Shown here: positions 50,563 through 63,144 of the stretch, piece by piece
How the letters are laid out: each line of letters opens with the position of its first letter
How positions within the stretch are numbered: the first letter of the stretch is position 1
Source of the DNA: Fennellomyces sp. T-0311
Taxonomy: Eukaryota; Mucoromycota; Mucoromycetes; Mucorales; Lichtheimiaceae
DNA length: 64,000 nucleotides
Assembly: GCA_025266875.1 (NCBI GenBank)
Contig: JALLLT010000059.1
Span: 62,001 to 126,000, forward strand
Direction of reading: 5' to 3'
Program-made: the position numbers and the translations under genes
Notes under the pieces: model-generated
What the model was told of the DNA's origin: nothing
Seen by the model: the letters and a program-made list of their open reading frames with translations, nothing else
Databases searched by the model: none

Positions 50563-52828
50563 ATGGGCTTCCTACGTCGCGGAAACAAGAAAGGCCTAAG
50601 GAAAGATCAAGTGTCGACCATGACATCCTCATTCAGCAGTCCTGAACCCCTACACCTTAAAATCAGTGATTCCTTACCAGAAAACAACAACATCCACGGA
50701 TCACCGATCGCCAGTGCGTTCATGAGCAGCACTGAACCAACGAATGGAGTGTTGAATGGATCAGCAACTTCTCCTCCAACAAGTTTGATCGATGATATTT
50801 TATTTGAGTTACGATCATCAGAAGCAAAGAAACCTGAGTCCCGTAAGTATTGATGTACGATCTCAGTGTAAAGTGCAAACTCAATTAACATTGTACACAA
50901 TAAAAGCATCTCTTCCAATAATTCCAGGGAACGCAAGGTATCAAAGCACGCTTTCGGATACTGTACAAACAACCGAGATAAATTCGTCTGCAGCGGAACA
51001 CATTTGGAAAAACCAAGGGACTGCATCTACAGCTACCCCTGCCGCCACCCTGACCAAATGTGCCCGTCGTAATACAGCGACAGATTATGTCGTCCACCGC
51101 CACCATTCAGTCAACTCAGGTCCTGGAGATTCATCCTCACGGATTCCTTCTATCGATGTGAGCAGCATGCGACGCGAAAAGCCTGCATTTAAGCGAAAGA
51201 ATGGTTCTATTCCCGATTCGGACGTATCCGATACAGAAACATCCTCCACATCGTCCACAGTAATATCCTCGGAAAGTGAGAGCGCCGCCCATACCAAACA
51301 GCAAGATCCAACCGGAAGCAACAGCAAATTCAACAAAACGGGTAGTTCTGGACCTTCATCTCCTGTGTCGTCCCAAGCGATTTTGATGGCACGCATGAAG
51401 GAACGACATCGACAAGAATGCCGTAAATCATGGCAGGCTATCCCAGAAAATCTGTACATACATCGTGCCTCTCCATCAATGCCAGTTATATATCCTTTGG
51501 ACACGATTATACCATCCAGTGCTGTACCGACTTCAGAATCGTTTATGTCACTTGCCCCTTCGCCACGTCTATCTGGTTCAGAGCAATATAGCAAGCAGCA
51601 ACATCAGCAACAGACAGTGTATCGCCCGCGTTTGGCTCAGCCACTTTCCATGCCTTATGCGCTGGACCTTGCTTCCAGAGGTTTCGTAGACGTAACCTCA
51701 CCCTATGGAAATTCAACAATGTCAGAGCCACCACTGTCGCCAAAACAAGAAGGTTACAACATGGGCTACCACCAGGAACCTGGTGTTAAGCAGAAATTAG
51801 ATCGTCCACTGTCGACTCCAGTATCGCTGTGGCCATCAGAGCAACGAAAAAAGAGAGCGTCAACACCTCCATCCACTCGCAATGCAGCTTCACCAACTAT
51901 GACAGCCCACCAACGCAGGTTCCAGCAGCAACAGAAGCTAGCACCGTCCATACACATGCCATTGACGCCTCCTCCAGATGACATGCCGGTTTCGCCAAAG
52001 GCAGCGCAGCATTTTATTCCTGAGACTGTAAATATGGAAAAGCTTCCACGCAAGTTGATCTCAGAACTTGAGCGAATGCATGATGGACATTCTCGATATT
52101 CATTGCCGGATTTAAGTGATCTGGAATCACCGGGCCCAAGTAATCGGCGACTGCTAAAACGAGTTTCACGATCTATGACAGATCTTAAAGATTCCAGCCG
52201 TAAAGTAACTGGTGAGAAGCAACGCGCCCCAGTAGATACTATCACAAGAAATCAAGGTGCCGAAATATCACCACCCACAAATGCTGGGTACCAGCAACTT
52301 CTACCCCTTGGTGATACGATGCCGGTTGTGCTGGTGGTTAAGGGAACACCAGATCAATACTATCTTGTTATGCAGCAACAAGGCCATCATGCTTTGCATT
52401 GCCATCAGCAACATCATCATCAGCCTCATCACAACGCTTGCGGCCATATCATGCAACATTTAGCATGCTCCCAGTCATACAATCAAGTCTCCTCGTGCGT
52501 CCATCATCATCAGCACAACGCGTGCCAGCATGGTCCACCATCTTGCAGCACTGAAAATACCTGCTCACCGGGTTGTACAAAGCAGAGCAAATGTAGCAAT
52601 CGTGCAAGTAGCAGTAACAGGTCGTGCAATCAGCAGCAACATCGCAAGTGTCATCACCATCACCAGCCAACTTCCTGTGCAACCCACAAGGAGAAGGCGC
52701 CTTGCCAGCATCAACACCGCAGCCACCATTATCACCATCACCATCACTATCGTACAGCCCACCACAAGTCCGAGTGTGCGACGTCGTCTTACTCTATTGA
52801 TAGTCATTTGAAAACACCTTCATCATAG
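50563..52828 (+). CDS. Disordered protein with His/Cys-rich C-terminal tail (726 aa)
   Basis: Exons 50563-50842 and 50928-52828 give 726 codons. The start is basic (MGFLRRGNKKGLRKDQ). Most of the protein is Ser/Pro/Thr/Gln-rich and low complexity, with SP/TP phosphosite-like motifs (PLTPPPDD, LSTPVSLWPS). A short conserved-looking segment QAILMARMKERHRQECRKSW at about 280 resembles a helical motif. Near 590 there is a hydrophobic strand MPVVLVVKGTPDQYYLVMQQ. The last ~125 residues contain roughly 35 His and about 16 Cys in patterns such as HHHQPHHNACGH and KCHHHHQPTSCATH, which suggests binding of zinc, copper or nickel. No family recognised. Confidence 0.72.
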
Positions 52829-53157
52829 TATTTATCTGTGTTTGCATTGCTCATACAAATATATAAAGTATAATAAGTAATTAAAGGTAGAGACAGGTGA
52901 ACGGCCCTACTGCACGTTGGCGAGATGTGTGGGGGTATCGTCTGGAAATGAAGGTTGAGGGAGACGCAATTGCTGCAGGTCAAAAGAACGTTCCGCACGA
53001 GCCACAGCTGGGTAACTGGAAGAAGAAACAAGAGAAACAATTGCTGAATAAGGAGTACATGCGTATGAAGCTTATTTTACTGCCTTATTTTGGGGAATGA
53101 TAATTTTAATTTGTGTAAGGCAAGAAGCGAATAAAGTAGGTACAAGGCACCAGTAGG
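52829..53157. other. Convergent 3' regions
   Basis: Lies between the plus-strand gene ending at 52828 and the minus-strand regulator ending at 53158. A 67-codon plus frame at 52897-53100 has no support. Confidence 0.45.
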
Positions 53158-53473
53158 CTATTCTGGTAAGACACGCAAGCCATCCTCCGGAGGCTGCTGG
53201 AAGTTCTGGTTGTTCAGGTAGTTGTTCCATTCCTCGACATCAAACGACGTGGGAACGCCCCAAAATGCCATGCTAAGTGGATCAAAGGGCTGCTTTTCCT
53301 TTTGCTCAGCTGATGCCGAGTCATATGCATTGACAAATGGAAACTCATAATCAAATGACTGTTTCCCTGGTGCAGATTCCGGCTCTGATGTTTTCATTAT
53401 CGGCTTGAGGGTTGCGCTGTATGGCGGTGGAGATGGTTGTTGTTGCTGCTGCTGCTGCTGTTGTTGTTGTTGT

Positions 53474-53505
<32 letters not shown>

Positions 53506-55675
53506 TTGATTTGCTATTGCAGGAGCCAATACCGGCGAGCTGGGAACCGCAATGGCAGGTGCTGATGAGACTGAAAGATGTTGCTGTTGGTCGTCTTCAC
53601 GTGGCTCCGCATATTCCTCGAGATTGATATCTCGAAGGCCCGCAAGTTCTCCAAGAATGTTTGAATGCCGTGCAGAAGTCTTCCAGGTGGTTTCGACCTG
53701 CTCCATCGCTCGCATGATCTTGTTTACGTTGATTTTGGCTTCAAAGGCGGCCATACTGTCTGGTGAGGATGCGTCGTTGATAAAGATGGTGCCAGCAGTG
53801 AACATAAAGTATAATGCGTAGCAATTAACGTAGTTGAGGCGCCCTTCTTCCATCAGTGATACGGAGATATCGAGTATTTTGTTGGCTGCATAAGTGCAGA
53901 TGGCTCCTGCTGGAAACACAGACGGTGTGACAGAATGGCATCGTCCTGGAATAAACAGTCTATGCAACAGAATCAAGGTGGTGTAGAACAGCATATGAAG
54001 CTGACATCGTTCCAGTGACGGTGCAGGGGCCCTGTCGCCTGCCCTGGTATTTGGTGGTCGGTACAACACTGACAACGGTAGCTTGGCCATCCATCCGTTT
54101 AATTCCTTATCCAGTGCAGATATTACACGGTCGGGCGTCGACATTACGGAAAGTTGATGTCTGCCGTACACTGTATAGAGCTGTCGGAGAACCGAGCCCA
54201 GAGTGCCACACAGCTTAATCAGCTGATGGAAGTTGTCCATCACACTGGGATCGTCCTCGTCGATCGCTGTCGGGAATGGTGTGTCATAGTCACGTTCGTC
54301 TATTATTGGCGTCCGCCCAAACATAGCGCATGATAGCCGATCCACCACAAAGCAGCAGAAGAAGCAACGCTTTCGATTCTCCTTTTCAATATCTGACATC
54401 TTCCATTTGTCGCAGTTTCTGTTCAAACCCAAATTTTGGAGCATTCTAAATGCCTATATAGCAGTGCTGTTAGTATAATACCGCAACATACGTATGTATA
54501 GACACCTACCAGACCACTGTACAGCCATCCGCGCACCGTTTTCATTGCACCAGTCTGATGGCTACTAAGTAGAATAAGAGATTGCACGGTTGACACAGTG
54601 AAATTCTCCCATTCGTTATCCAACAACAGGCGTGCTCGTTCGAAAAAGATGTCGCCAGCGGTGTCCGGCAAGTTTGGGTCTGCTCGCACACGTGGATCAG
54701 GAGATATACGCGAAGCCAGCGCGTAGATGGAGTTCAGCAGGAGCGGTGCCGGTGGAGGAACAGAGCTGTCTTGGCTGTTCAGCGATGTCAGAAACGATTT
54801 TTTGTGCAGGATGGGGAGAAAAGTGTAGTAATGCTCAAAGTATAGTTCGATCAGATGCTTCGATAGGTCCTTTGGTGGTAGTTCGTATGGGTCCAACGTC
54901 AAAAGCGCCTTGGCGGAGGTGACTCGGTCGCTATCCTCTTTGACGTACCCTTTGGAATTAAAGCGAAACACGCCATCACGGTAATTCTTGCTGTCGCGAA
55001 GCATATAGTATCCAGACGATTTGCCATAGTAGCGTACTGGGCTGTTTCCGTCAGTGTACTGGCTTCCGAGCGTATCGTTATTCTCGTTCATTAGCTGTGC
55101 CTGTTGATGCTGCTGGTGCTGTTGATGCTGCTGATGCTGCCGCACGAGAGGGCTGCTCGTAGTGCTGCTTGGCGTTGAAGCCACGGAGGCAGCAGACCCA
55201 CCACCAGACTCACTTTCGTTAAATCCTCTTCCTAACAGTCTTGGGCGCACCAATTCACCATATGGTGTGTGTAGCGGTGCATTTAGCTCGGCCATGATAG
55301 CCTGCGATCGTGGATCGTCTTCTTGAACCACGCTGCCGAGTAGCGCTTCGAGGCGTTGCAATCTTCCTTCAATCGCTTCAATGTAGCCTTTCGGAGGACC
55401 ACGCTATATGCATACACGCATGTTAATTCCTGCATCACCGTGTCCACTATACACGTCTGTTTACCTTTTTGTTTGTTTCATTATATTTGCATTCGAGTCC
55501 TACAGTCCTGCAGTTGCTGCACTGTGGGACTGTGCCGTCGCATTTGACTTTCTTACGTCGACATTGATCACTAGCACTCCATTAACGTCACTCCCTAACA
55601 AATCTGCCTAATTATGGCATACCATGCTTTGCTGACACGCTGTCGTTTAGCAGTAGGGTGATCTTCGTCTGCCAT
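53158..55675 (-). CDS. Zn2Cys6 fungal transcription factor (782 aa)
   Basis: Exons (minus) 55675-55623, 55570-55465, 55403-54510 and 54453-53158 give 782 codons. The zinc cluster is assembled only after splicing: Cys18, 21, 28, 35, 38, 45 (CDQCRRKKVKC...CSNCRTVGLEC). The linker RGPPKGYIEAIEGRLQRLEA is a typical dimerisation helix. The middle region (from about 235) is a Fungal_trans domain: HLIELYFEHYYTFLPILHKK, LLLNSIYALASR, and MKTVRGWLYSGLAFRMLQNL across the third splice. A HQQ-repeat linker and a run of about 24 Gln near the C-terminus may be activation regions. It acts in the nucleus. Target genes cannot be deduced. Confidence 0.92.
53437..53508 (-). repeat. CAG/CAA polyglutamine tract
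   Basis: About 24 consecutive Gln codons (mixed CAA and CAG) inside the transcription factor gene. The codon mixture makes slippage less likely than in a pure CAG run. Confidence 0.9.
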
Positions 55676-57541
55676 GGTAATGTTTGTTGCTGAAAGAAAC
55701 AGCAGGTGCTTGGTTTTTTGGGCAAGGAATTATATTTTGCCGACGCCGGCTGCTGAGCGATCAGTTTTTCATCGGGTCACGTGCAAGTGCCACCCCAAGG
55801 ATTAACGATCTACCAGCCCTGGTAACTGCGTAACACTGAGCACGCAATGCAGTTCTGCTCTAGAAAATAAGCGCGGTTTACGGATAAACAGATTTGACTA
55901 CGAGCAAAGGTCACAAAGTGCTTAACACTCCAATCTTCTCTCTTGACGTATCTCCAACTTACCGTTACTTCTGTCCGGTTGTTCTTGACTGACTATCATA
56001 TCTAATCTTATTGCTTGGAGATACCTCCATACACGCATGTAAATTATCGATAATGTTCGATGCTGCGCAGTTTACACACATTTGGCTGGATATTTCCAAT
56101 TGCGTCCACCGCTGATGACACGTGCTGTCATCACTTTGAACCTAGTGCTAATTTTGCACTTTAAATGTCCCTGAGCATGTTCACCAACCACCAGGTGCTC
56201 TAGCTTATCGATGGTACCATGGTAATAGCTGGCTTTGCAATTCATGCTGTCGGAGCGTGCGGGCCTCAATACTGCAGCAATGTTGTGCAATATAACAGCC
56301 AGCAACCATGAACCGGAACGGTGACGTTTAGCATATCGGATCACAGACAAGTAATACGGATAATTTGATAGATGTACGCGCGCTACATGAAGTTTACCTA
56401 ACTCTACTAATACAATTATCATAAGGACGGAGACACAAACAGCTAAAAGCTATCGCAATACATTAGCTTATACATGATTCGCGGGCGCCTGCAATGCACA
56501 TGTGTAATATACGTGATGCCGTGTTGCGTTGCGTCAAATTAAACATTGCTGGGTTATTCGTAGTATCGTTTTTCCATAAGATCTCCTATCAAAATTATAT
56601 ATGTCCCTTTATGTAAATCGGATATACCATCTCCCGGTTAGTCGTGTTCCAGTGAGTTAGATGTACGAAAGGTTTAACCGATCTGTTGATCGTCGAGAAG
56701 ACATGCGAATGCGCGCTCGGAATACTTTTCTATCTTATGATGGGGTGGGGTATGAGTGTTCATTTTCAAGTTTTAGTAGCTATGTAGTGGTAATAGGTTT
56801 ATAAGAATGATTTGTTCTTCAAGCATAGAAATATAGCCGCATACCACATGAATCCGTCAAGGACGGATACAGACCTTTTCTGGTAGATGTGGAAGGAAAC
56901 ACATTGAACTTTGCAATACCAACAGAAAGGTTAATCAACTGCCTGAATACTTTTGGTGTACTTTACTCAAAACTCTAATCCTCACTTTAAAAAGTTTTGG
57001 ATACCTTCCTTAAAAATCGAACATACAGCACATCATTATATCTGCTTTCGCTTTTCGCAATTCGTTATTTTTTTGTAAGGAGGTTTTTGGCCTTAATTTA
57101 TTACTGTGACTCGTTCAAAATGAAGAGGAGCTACAGCATACTATGAAAGCATATAAACGAAAGGTTGTACATAGAGTTACGTGAATACATGTTTGTTTAA
57201 AAGAGAGATCGCTCCAAGGGCAATCTTTGAAGAAATAACAGGGGTATTATCAAACGTCCGGGTCCAGTGGGTTCGCCATATAGCCAGGATGATGTAGGAA
57301 ATTACCAGCGGTGCTTTGCGAGGGGGAAAAGAGAGAAGGATGGTTCCCTGGTGCTACAATTCCCCGTTACCAAAGCAGCTCCTCATACCTTAAGAATAAA
57401 AACTTCTATGTCTTGTATCTGAAGCCAAACATCACCGAGTTTTTGTTTCGAAAAGTATGGAGAAATTGCCTTTCCTTCGATATCATGCCTCGAAACTAAA
57501 GCGTCATATAAAATCTATGGCTGAAATCGAAAGGTCAGATA
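55676..57541. other. Intergenic, AT-rich
   Basis: The left part holds the promoter of the transcription factor (a HAP-like CCAAT was not searched systematically). A 116-codon minus frame at 56072-56422 has no domain. No gene called. Confidence 0.45.
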
Positions 57542-59007
57542 CACTCCCACCCAAAAAGTCTTAGGGAAAATTTTGAATTCCGCTGCTATGCGAATACGTA
57601 CATGCATTTCTTTAAGAACGTCATTACTAAAACTACGAATTGCCATGAGGAATACTTTGTATGCTCTCTCCTGGCTCTAATGACATACTTGCAGCAATCT
57701 GGCATACTACCCACGGGGGGCTCTCCCAATTCAGTGGTCAGTTTATCCCACTCTTCGCGAAGTGCAGCCTTTTAGCTCTTCTTTGGTCAAAGTGTGAGTT
57801 CGACGCTTCCTGATTTTCTTTTCTGAAGGATTCCATACATGCTCAATAGATTTAGGTCAGGACTCTGGACAGACCAGAAGTTACACTCTCTGATACCAGG
57901 TTCCTCCTTGTATCGCCTCGTATAGCCACCGGTATGACAGCTAGCGCCATCTTGGAAGATAAACTCTTGGCCAGTATCCTCATCGACTTTTTTCAGGTAC
58001 GGGAGGAAGTGATTGGCAATGCAGGTGACATACGCTTTTTGATCCACATTGACAGCTATAAAACCAGTGACATGAAGACTCCCACTCAAAAACAGATCCA
58101 CACCACGACTGATCCTTTGCCAAACTTGTATGTTGGAACGATATTGCGTTTTTCATATCGCACCCTTTATCGTCGGATGACGCTTGTCCTTCTATCATTG
58201 CCTCGTACTAAGAACCTGGATTTATCGGACAGATGATGTCGCTCCATTGTTCCATGATCCAATTCTTGTGCATTTTGGTCCACGCAACCGTCGAGCTATC
58301 TGCTTACGTGTCAAAGTTGGCTTTCGAGTTGGTCAATGAGAGCCAAAGCCGGAACCTCTTCAAATTATTGATCACTGCGTTTCAGGAGACCGTGATGCCG
58401 GCACTCTCGAGTGCTGCTTGGTGAGATAAATTAACTCCATTGGGTTGCGTCTTATACTGAGCCGGAGGGCAATACGGTTCGTCTTGCTCAGTTTTCAGGT
58501 CACCCACTTCTGGAATTATTCCTGAGAATAGCAACCTTTTCCCGTTTCTTGATGACACTATTGCTGGTTGTGCGATTTATCCCGGTAACGGATGAAATCT
58601 CAAGAGTTTGATATTGGCCAAATTTCATGCCGATGATCTGATCTTTTTCTGCTTATGTAAGCTGTCTGCGCTTCTATGGTAACAATGAGAAAAGAGTAAG
58701 AGACACAGTAAGGTACTGTGACAATCCGATATCTCTTTACTTTGGTGGCAAATTGACGTCTATTATACTTCTGAAGAGAGACTGGTAATGGTAAACCTGT
58801 GCTGTCCACTGATTGATGACTGATAAGCGTTTTATCGTTGGAGTTCCAATTATGGCTGTACAAGTTCGACTTGGATACCCCAGCTTCTTAGGTAATACCG
58901 CGAAGTGTCATTGTGATGTTGAGTAAGAAAGGGATGGCAACAAATATAAATTCTTTTTTATTTTACTTCCAAATTTGGAACTTCCGAAGACTTTTCGGAT
59001 GGGCGCA
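57542..59007 (-). mobile_element. Decayed Tc1/mariner-like DNA transposon
   Basis: About 1.47 kb flanked by TA on both sides (57540-57541 and 59008-59009), the Tc1/mariner target duplication. The ends are imperfect inverted repeats: left CACTCCCACCCAAAAAGTCT and, reversed, right TGCGCCCATCCGAAAAGTCT. Inside is a broken minus-strand transposase. Divergence of the ends and several frame breaks show it is inactive. Confidence 0.75.
57700..58880 (-). pseudogene. Broken Tc1/mariner transposase
   Basis: Transposase-like pieces lie in different minus frames. A helix-turn-helix-like part (ALESAGITVSWNAVINNLKR, about 58330-58430) is followed by WTKMHKNWIME (near 58280). A DE-type strand region comes next (FLVRGNDRRTSVIRR then a stop; VRYEKRNIVPTYKFGKGSVV). 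The best block is EFIFQDGASCHTGGYTRRYK followed by FWSVQSPDLN (57787-58101), the second catalytic Asp and SPDLN signature of the family. At least two frameshifts and several stops separate these. Nothing functional is expected. Confidence 0.75.
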
Positions 59008-59009
59008 TA

Positions 59010-62000
59010 TTACGTAAGATCACCTTGTTGTTGCGCTGGATCTCACATATGCTGTCTAATAAGGCAGCCTTTGGTTCCACGATAAGCGTGTTATCATGAT
59101 AACCATCACGTATTCGAAGAAGGTGAAAAGTGGTATGTATCAGTTCAAAAGTTATGGTTTATTTTATGAGATGTAATAGACCTTGTCCTAAGGGTATTAG
59201 GCCTCTCCCTTGCGGTTCGAATGTTTCGTTCCATTATTACAAAAGAATGATGAATGACATGCTTGAAAAAATTAATATAAAGGCGAAATAAAGCAGGTCA
59301 GTGTAGTTAGAGGCGGAAGATACGTAGCGGGAATGGCCACTGCCATAGTTCCATTGATAGCCTTGCATAATTACATATTTTATACGTGATTTCCTTGGGA
59401 GGAAGTGGTCGATTCTGGGATGAACCAGACGTTGCTTGATGCACCGTTTTCCTCGTTGTCATCTTGCAGGTGGATCAGGCTGCTGATCCGTTGCAGAACT
59501 CGGAGTAGAGCTGGTTGTGAAATGTACAAAAGCCTTTGCAGATGTGCTTTACAAAAAAAGGTCTTTACGTACATACAAAAGCATTTTTCTAAATATCGTT
59601 TAATAACAAAACTTACATATCTTCCATGTGTACTGCTTCCATCGCCGCTTATTTTAATTTTTACACCACTGTATGTATCATATATTTATTTGTAAAGTAC
59701 ACTTATATACGTACAGGAGAAATGTAATCGCTAGTTGGGCAAGTAAACGTGTTGAGAGGTCCATAGTGAATTCCGCTGCTGGTTCAATATTTTTACTTCG
59801 ATCAGGTCTATATAATTCTTTGGTGGCTAATTTACCTATCAATTGCGTATACTGGGTAGGGCACATCTTTGAATTGCTATAATCGAACCGGGAAACCGCC
59901 GAATTCATTTTTTAGTCTTAACCTCGCTGATAGTGTCCAGACGGTTCTCGTATTTGGTTACTTGCGTTAATTATCTCTGTTTCTATTACTTCTCCTAAAC
60001 TTAAAAGCCCTTAAGGTTTAATGGTCCGAAAAGCGTAAGTAGAGCCAATATACACGTCCTTTTTAGGATAACTTTTTATCTAGTCGTTGGCTTAGTTAAC
60101 TATTAAAACCACCAGGTCTACAATCGCTTTCTCTATGAATATTACTATTACATAAAGTAAATTCAATAGCTGGGTAAATTAGAAAAAAAACAGATTAGTA
60201 TCGACTACAAACACATTTGTTGACTCACCCAAAGATCAGATCCACTTGATGAATAGGGGCGAGTAACTGTATAGAGAAACTTAGTTCCGCTTCCCTCCAA
60301 TTTTTACTTTGTATTCCCATTCGACTTTATTATTTTGCCTTTTCTATTGTTTCTGACATGGTTTCATTTCCTATGGCTACTTACTTTCCCCTACTGCCGC
60401 ATAAGGTCTTCATTTCCTTGCTCAACATGATCACGCGAGAGCGGAAAGCTGCGACCAGTGCGTGTTCATTTACGTCGTCAATAAAGACTTTTATTTCTTC
60501 CTGTATAGCCAAACTAAAGACATATTCAGGGGCCTGGGTAGCTAGTTGAACAAGCAATGGAGTAAAAGGAAGCTTTGTTAAAAGTAAGATACTATAGACA
60601 TGCTTTAGACTCGTTCAGCAATGAGATTCACTTGATTAGTAATGTGCTTGTAGAAAACATTAGGCTGCATTTAATGGATTTTAGAGCTAGTTAAAGCAGT
60701 GAATGTATGAGAAAGTGTCTTGGAGAATATGAAGACATCAGCTACAATCGCCGGTATTCTACTCATCGGGCAGTTCAAGCGATTTAATTTATTACAATAA
60801 ATAGTAGAAACAGGAGCGTAAAGTACATAGAAAGTCTAATAAGTTAACCTTTAGGGAATAATAGACGATATTCAGGCCATAAAGAGCATAGTCTATAAGT
60901 AAACTGACCTCCAAAAAGTCATGTATAATTTAATTCCGGGTAAAAAAATTGACATTTTGTATTCCTCGTTTTGAGCTGGCAGTGGAATGCTCTAGATACT
61001 ATCGAACGCATTTATTGACTCGACCAGCGTTCGAAACTTTTTGATGTGCAGGTATACTTTGTAGAGGAAGTTACTGGATATCCAGCGGTAGTGACTGAGT
61101 ATAAAACTAGCAGAGGAAAAAATTACTCTGAAAAGGCGTAATTTTTTGGCCTTTAACGTGACTTAAAAGGTGCTGTTACGACGTAAAAGCTTATTTTAAC
61201 CTTCATTAACTGCTCCAAACTGTGTGCTCCATGGAAACGCTGATTTTATATCTCTACCTTTCTTTAAGGCCAAGTTATTGCCTAAAGCAGGTATACTACC
61301 GCTATTCACAAATAGGACAGAATCATTTAAAATGAAAGAGTTGGGAAGCGAAAGGATAGGAAAATGAAGTTCCAGAGCAAGTAGAACATATCAAATAAGA
61401 AAAATACGAATCCGAGGGAAGTCGAAGAAGTCGAAAAAACCAAAGGGTAGCAGCTCGGAAAATCACCTTGAAAGCCTTTCTGATTGAATAGAAATGGGTT
61501 CAGTGATCAGATCTCTTTGGTGTCTTCGTGCTTTTTGTAGAAAAATGTAATGGCAGATCTAGTGTTGGTATTAGCTAGTCGAACCAGTGGTACAGGAAAA
61601 TTTTACTTAGAGAAGCACGACCTTCGTATTTTTTCGAGATACAAAACGATTAACACAAGTGAGGACTTGCCTTGTTATTGTAATGGTTAGATCCGGCAAA
61701 GGGCAACGCGAGATAGGTGACTATGTGTTACTGGCACAATTTGGTACCGAAACACGAGGACTTTGGAAGGAATCGAGCAAATATTAAGGCCTGGGAATGA
61801 TAAATTTGAAAAACACGGAAAACTTGAAGGTGAAGAGGAATTGGGAAAAAAAAGTATTATGTTAAAAAGGCGTAGGTCTGAAGGGTCGGACGTAAAACAA
61901 CTATGCGTTTATTATAAGGGATTGTGGGCTCTTTAAAGTCTTTGGCCAGATATGAAAATATATCCATTGGTCGAAGCTTCCTGGTGTATTACTATATTTT

Positions 62001-63144
62001 GTAGAGAATTTTATGTCTAGTTTGATGGAGTTATCAGAAGTTAAAGCGAGCGCCACTGAAAAGGAAGCTTACCGATTCCGCATATCGATCAAACGCTGCT
62101 TTTGTCGACAGAGTGGTTCCTTTTCAAGCTTGTGAGCAAGATTCGTTTTAGATTATTTCGGCAATCTTCGGTACCTTTGTCAAATCCCGAGGTTATACAA
62201 AACAATCAAGAGCCAGATTTTCTAATTTGGAATACAACACGAGAGGCAATCTATGAACAGTTTTGGTCGTGTCATTTAGTGTGGACGAAGGCATCTTACT
62301 TTCTCTTGCAATAGTGGATAAAAGTCCTAATGCCCTCCATAAGAAGGCTGGGTATTAACTTATATCTTCGTTTCTTCGAAATATGGAAGTAAAAGGCTAG
62401 TGCAGCGAGTGTGACCCGGACGGGGTTCGTTACCTTTGACCCTTGGATCTGATGGCTCACAGCATGTTTTCGCTTTTTGTCTGAGGTTAATGTGGGTGTA
62501 TGAAGATTATAATGCGGCGGCTCGTTGCGGCATCTTAGAAAAATAACGGAAGAGCACGCTATTTGTTACTTGGTCGAACTGTCCGACATACTAATATTAC
62601 CATGCTTCGTAATAAGGGGACCGTAGTGTCGGAATCGGGGTCGTCAAATATGATCGAGTGCGACTATTAATATACTTCTATGTGTTGCACAAGTAGTAGC
62701 CAGGTCATTTGTGTAACTCTAGATATTTTCTTAGACAAGTTTGGCGTAATTATTTGAAAAATCAGCTCAGACGGTTTGTGCTCTCATGGAAAGCGAGCAC
62801 GAGTATAATAGATAAACCTGTGACTAAACAACAAACCCGCTACTGTAATTTAATTTAAAAAGTCACTGTCTTATACAAGATCTTCGGCAAAGCCAATGTC
62901 GCGCTTATACGGCTTTCAGGCAACTGAATCGGCAGTAGCCTGCTTAAACATCCATACGATGATGGAAATTAAATTATGCTGTGTGACAGTCGTATCAGCC
63001 AAAAATCCCGACTATTTGTAGATGAGGCATTGCAGAAGGATCCATAATACGAGCTACAAGTAAAAGGAAGAGTTTATGTATGCTACTGTATATACAAAGA
63101 ATCACACAAGTATGGTACATAGAGTTGTGAAGCAAAATAAAATA
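59010..63144. other. 4.1-kb AT-rich, gene-free region
   Basis: No gene on either strand; frames are short. It contains diverged repeats (next entry). Base composition and lack of coding signal contrast with the gene-rich part of the window. Confidence 0.55.
60970..62080 (+). repeat. Diverged ~0.45-0.5 kb repeats
   Basis: Similar strings recur at about 61038 (CTTTTTGATGTGCAGGTATA then CTTTGTAGAGGAAGTTACTG), 61540 (GTGCTTTTTGTAGAAAAATG), and 61985 (GTGTATTACTATATTTTGTA then GAGAATTTTATG). Each is followed by an AAAAGGCGTA-like or GAAAAGGAAG motif ~90-100 bp later, and spacing is roughly 440-500 bp. Similarity is weak and judged by eye. Confidence 0.35.

Noticed and set aside
53412..53627. Plus-strand Val/Ala-rich frame across the CAG tract
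   Set aside because: It is only the reverse reading of the polyglutamine repeat.
57934..58236. Plus-strand frame inside the Tc1/mariner relic
   Set aside because: Antisense to recognisable transposase motifs; no domain of its own.
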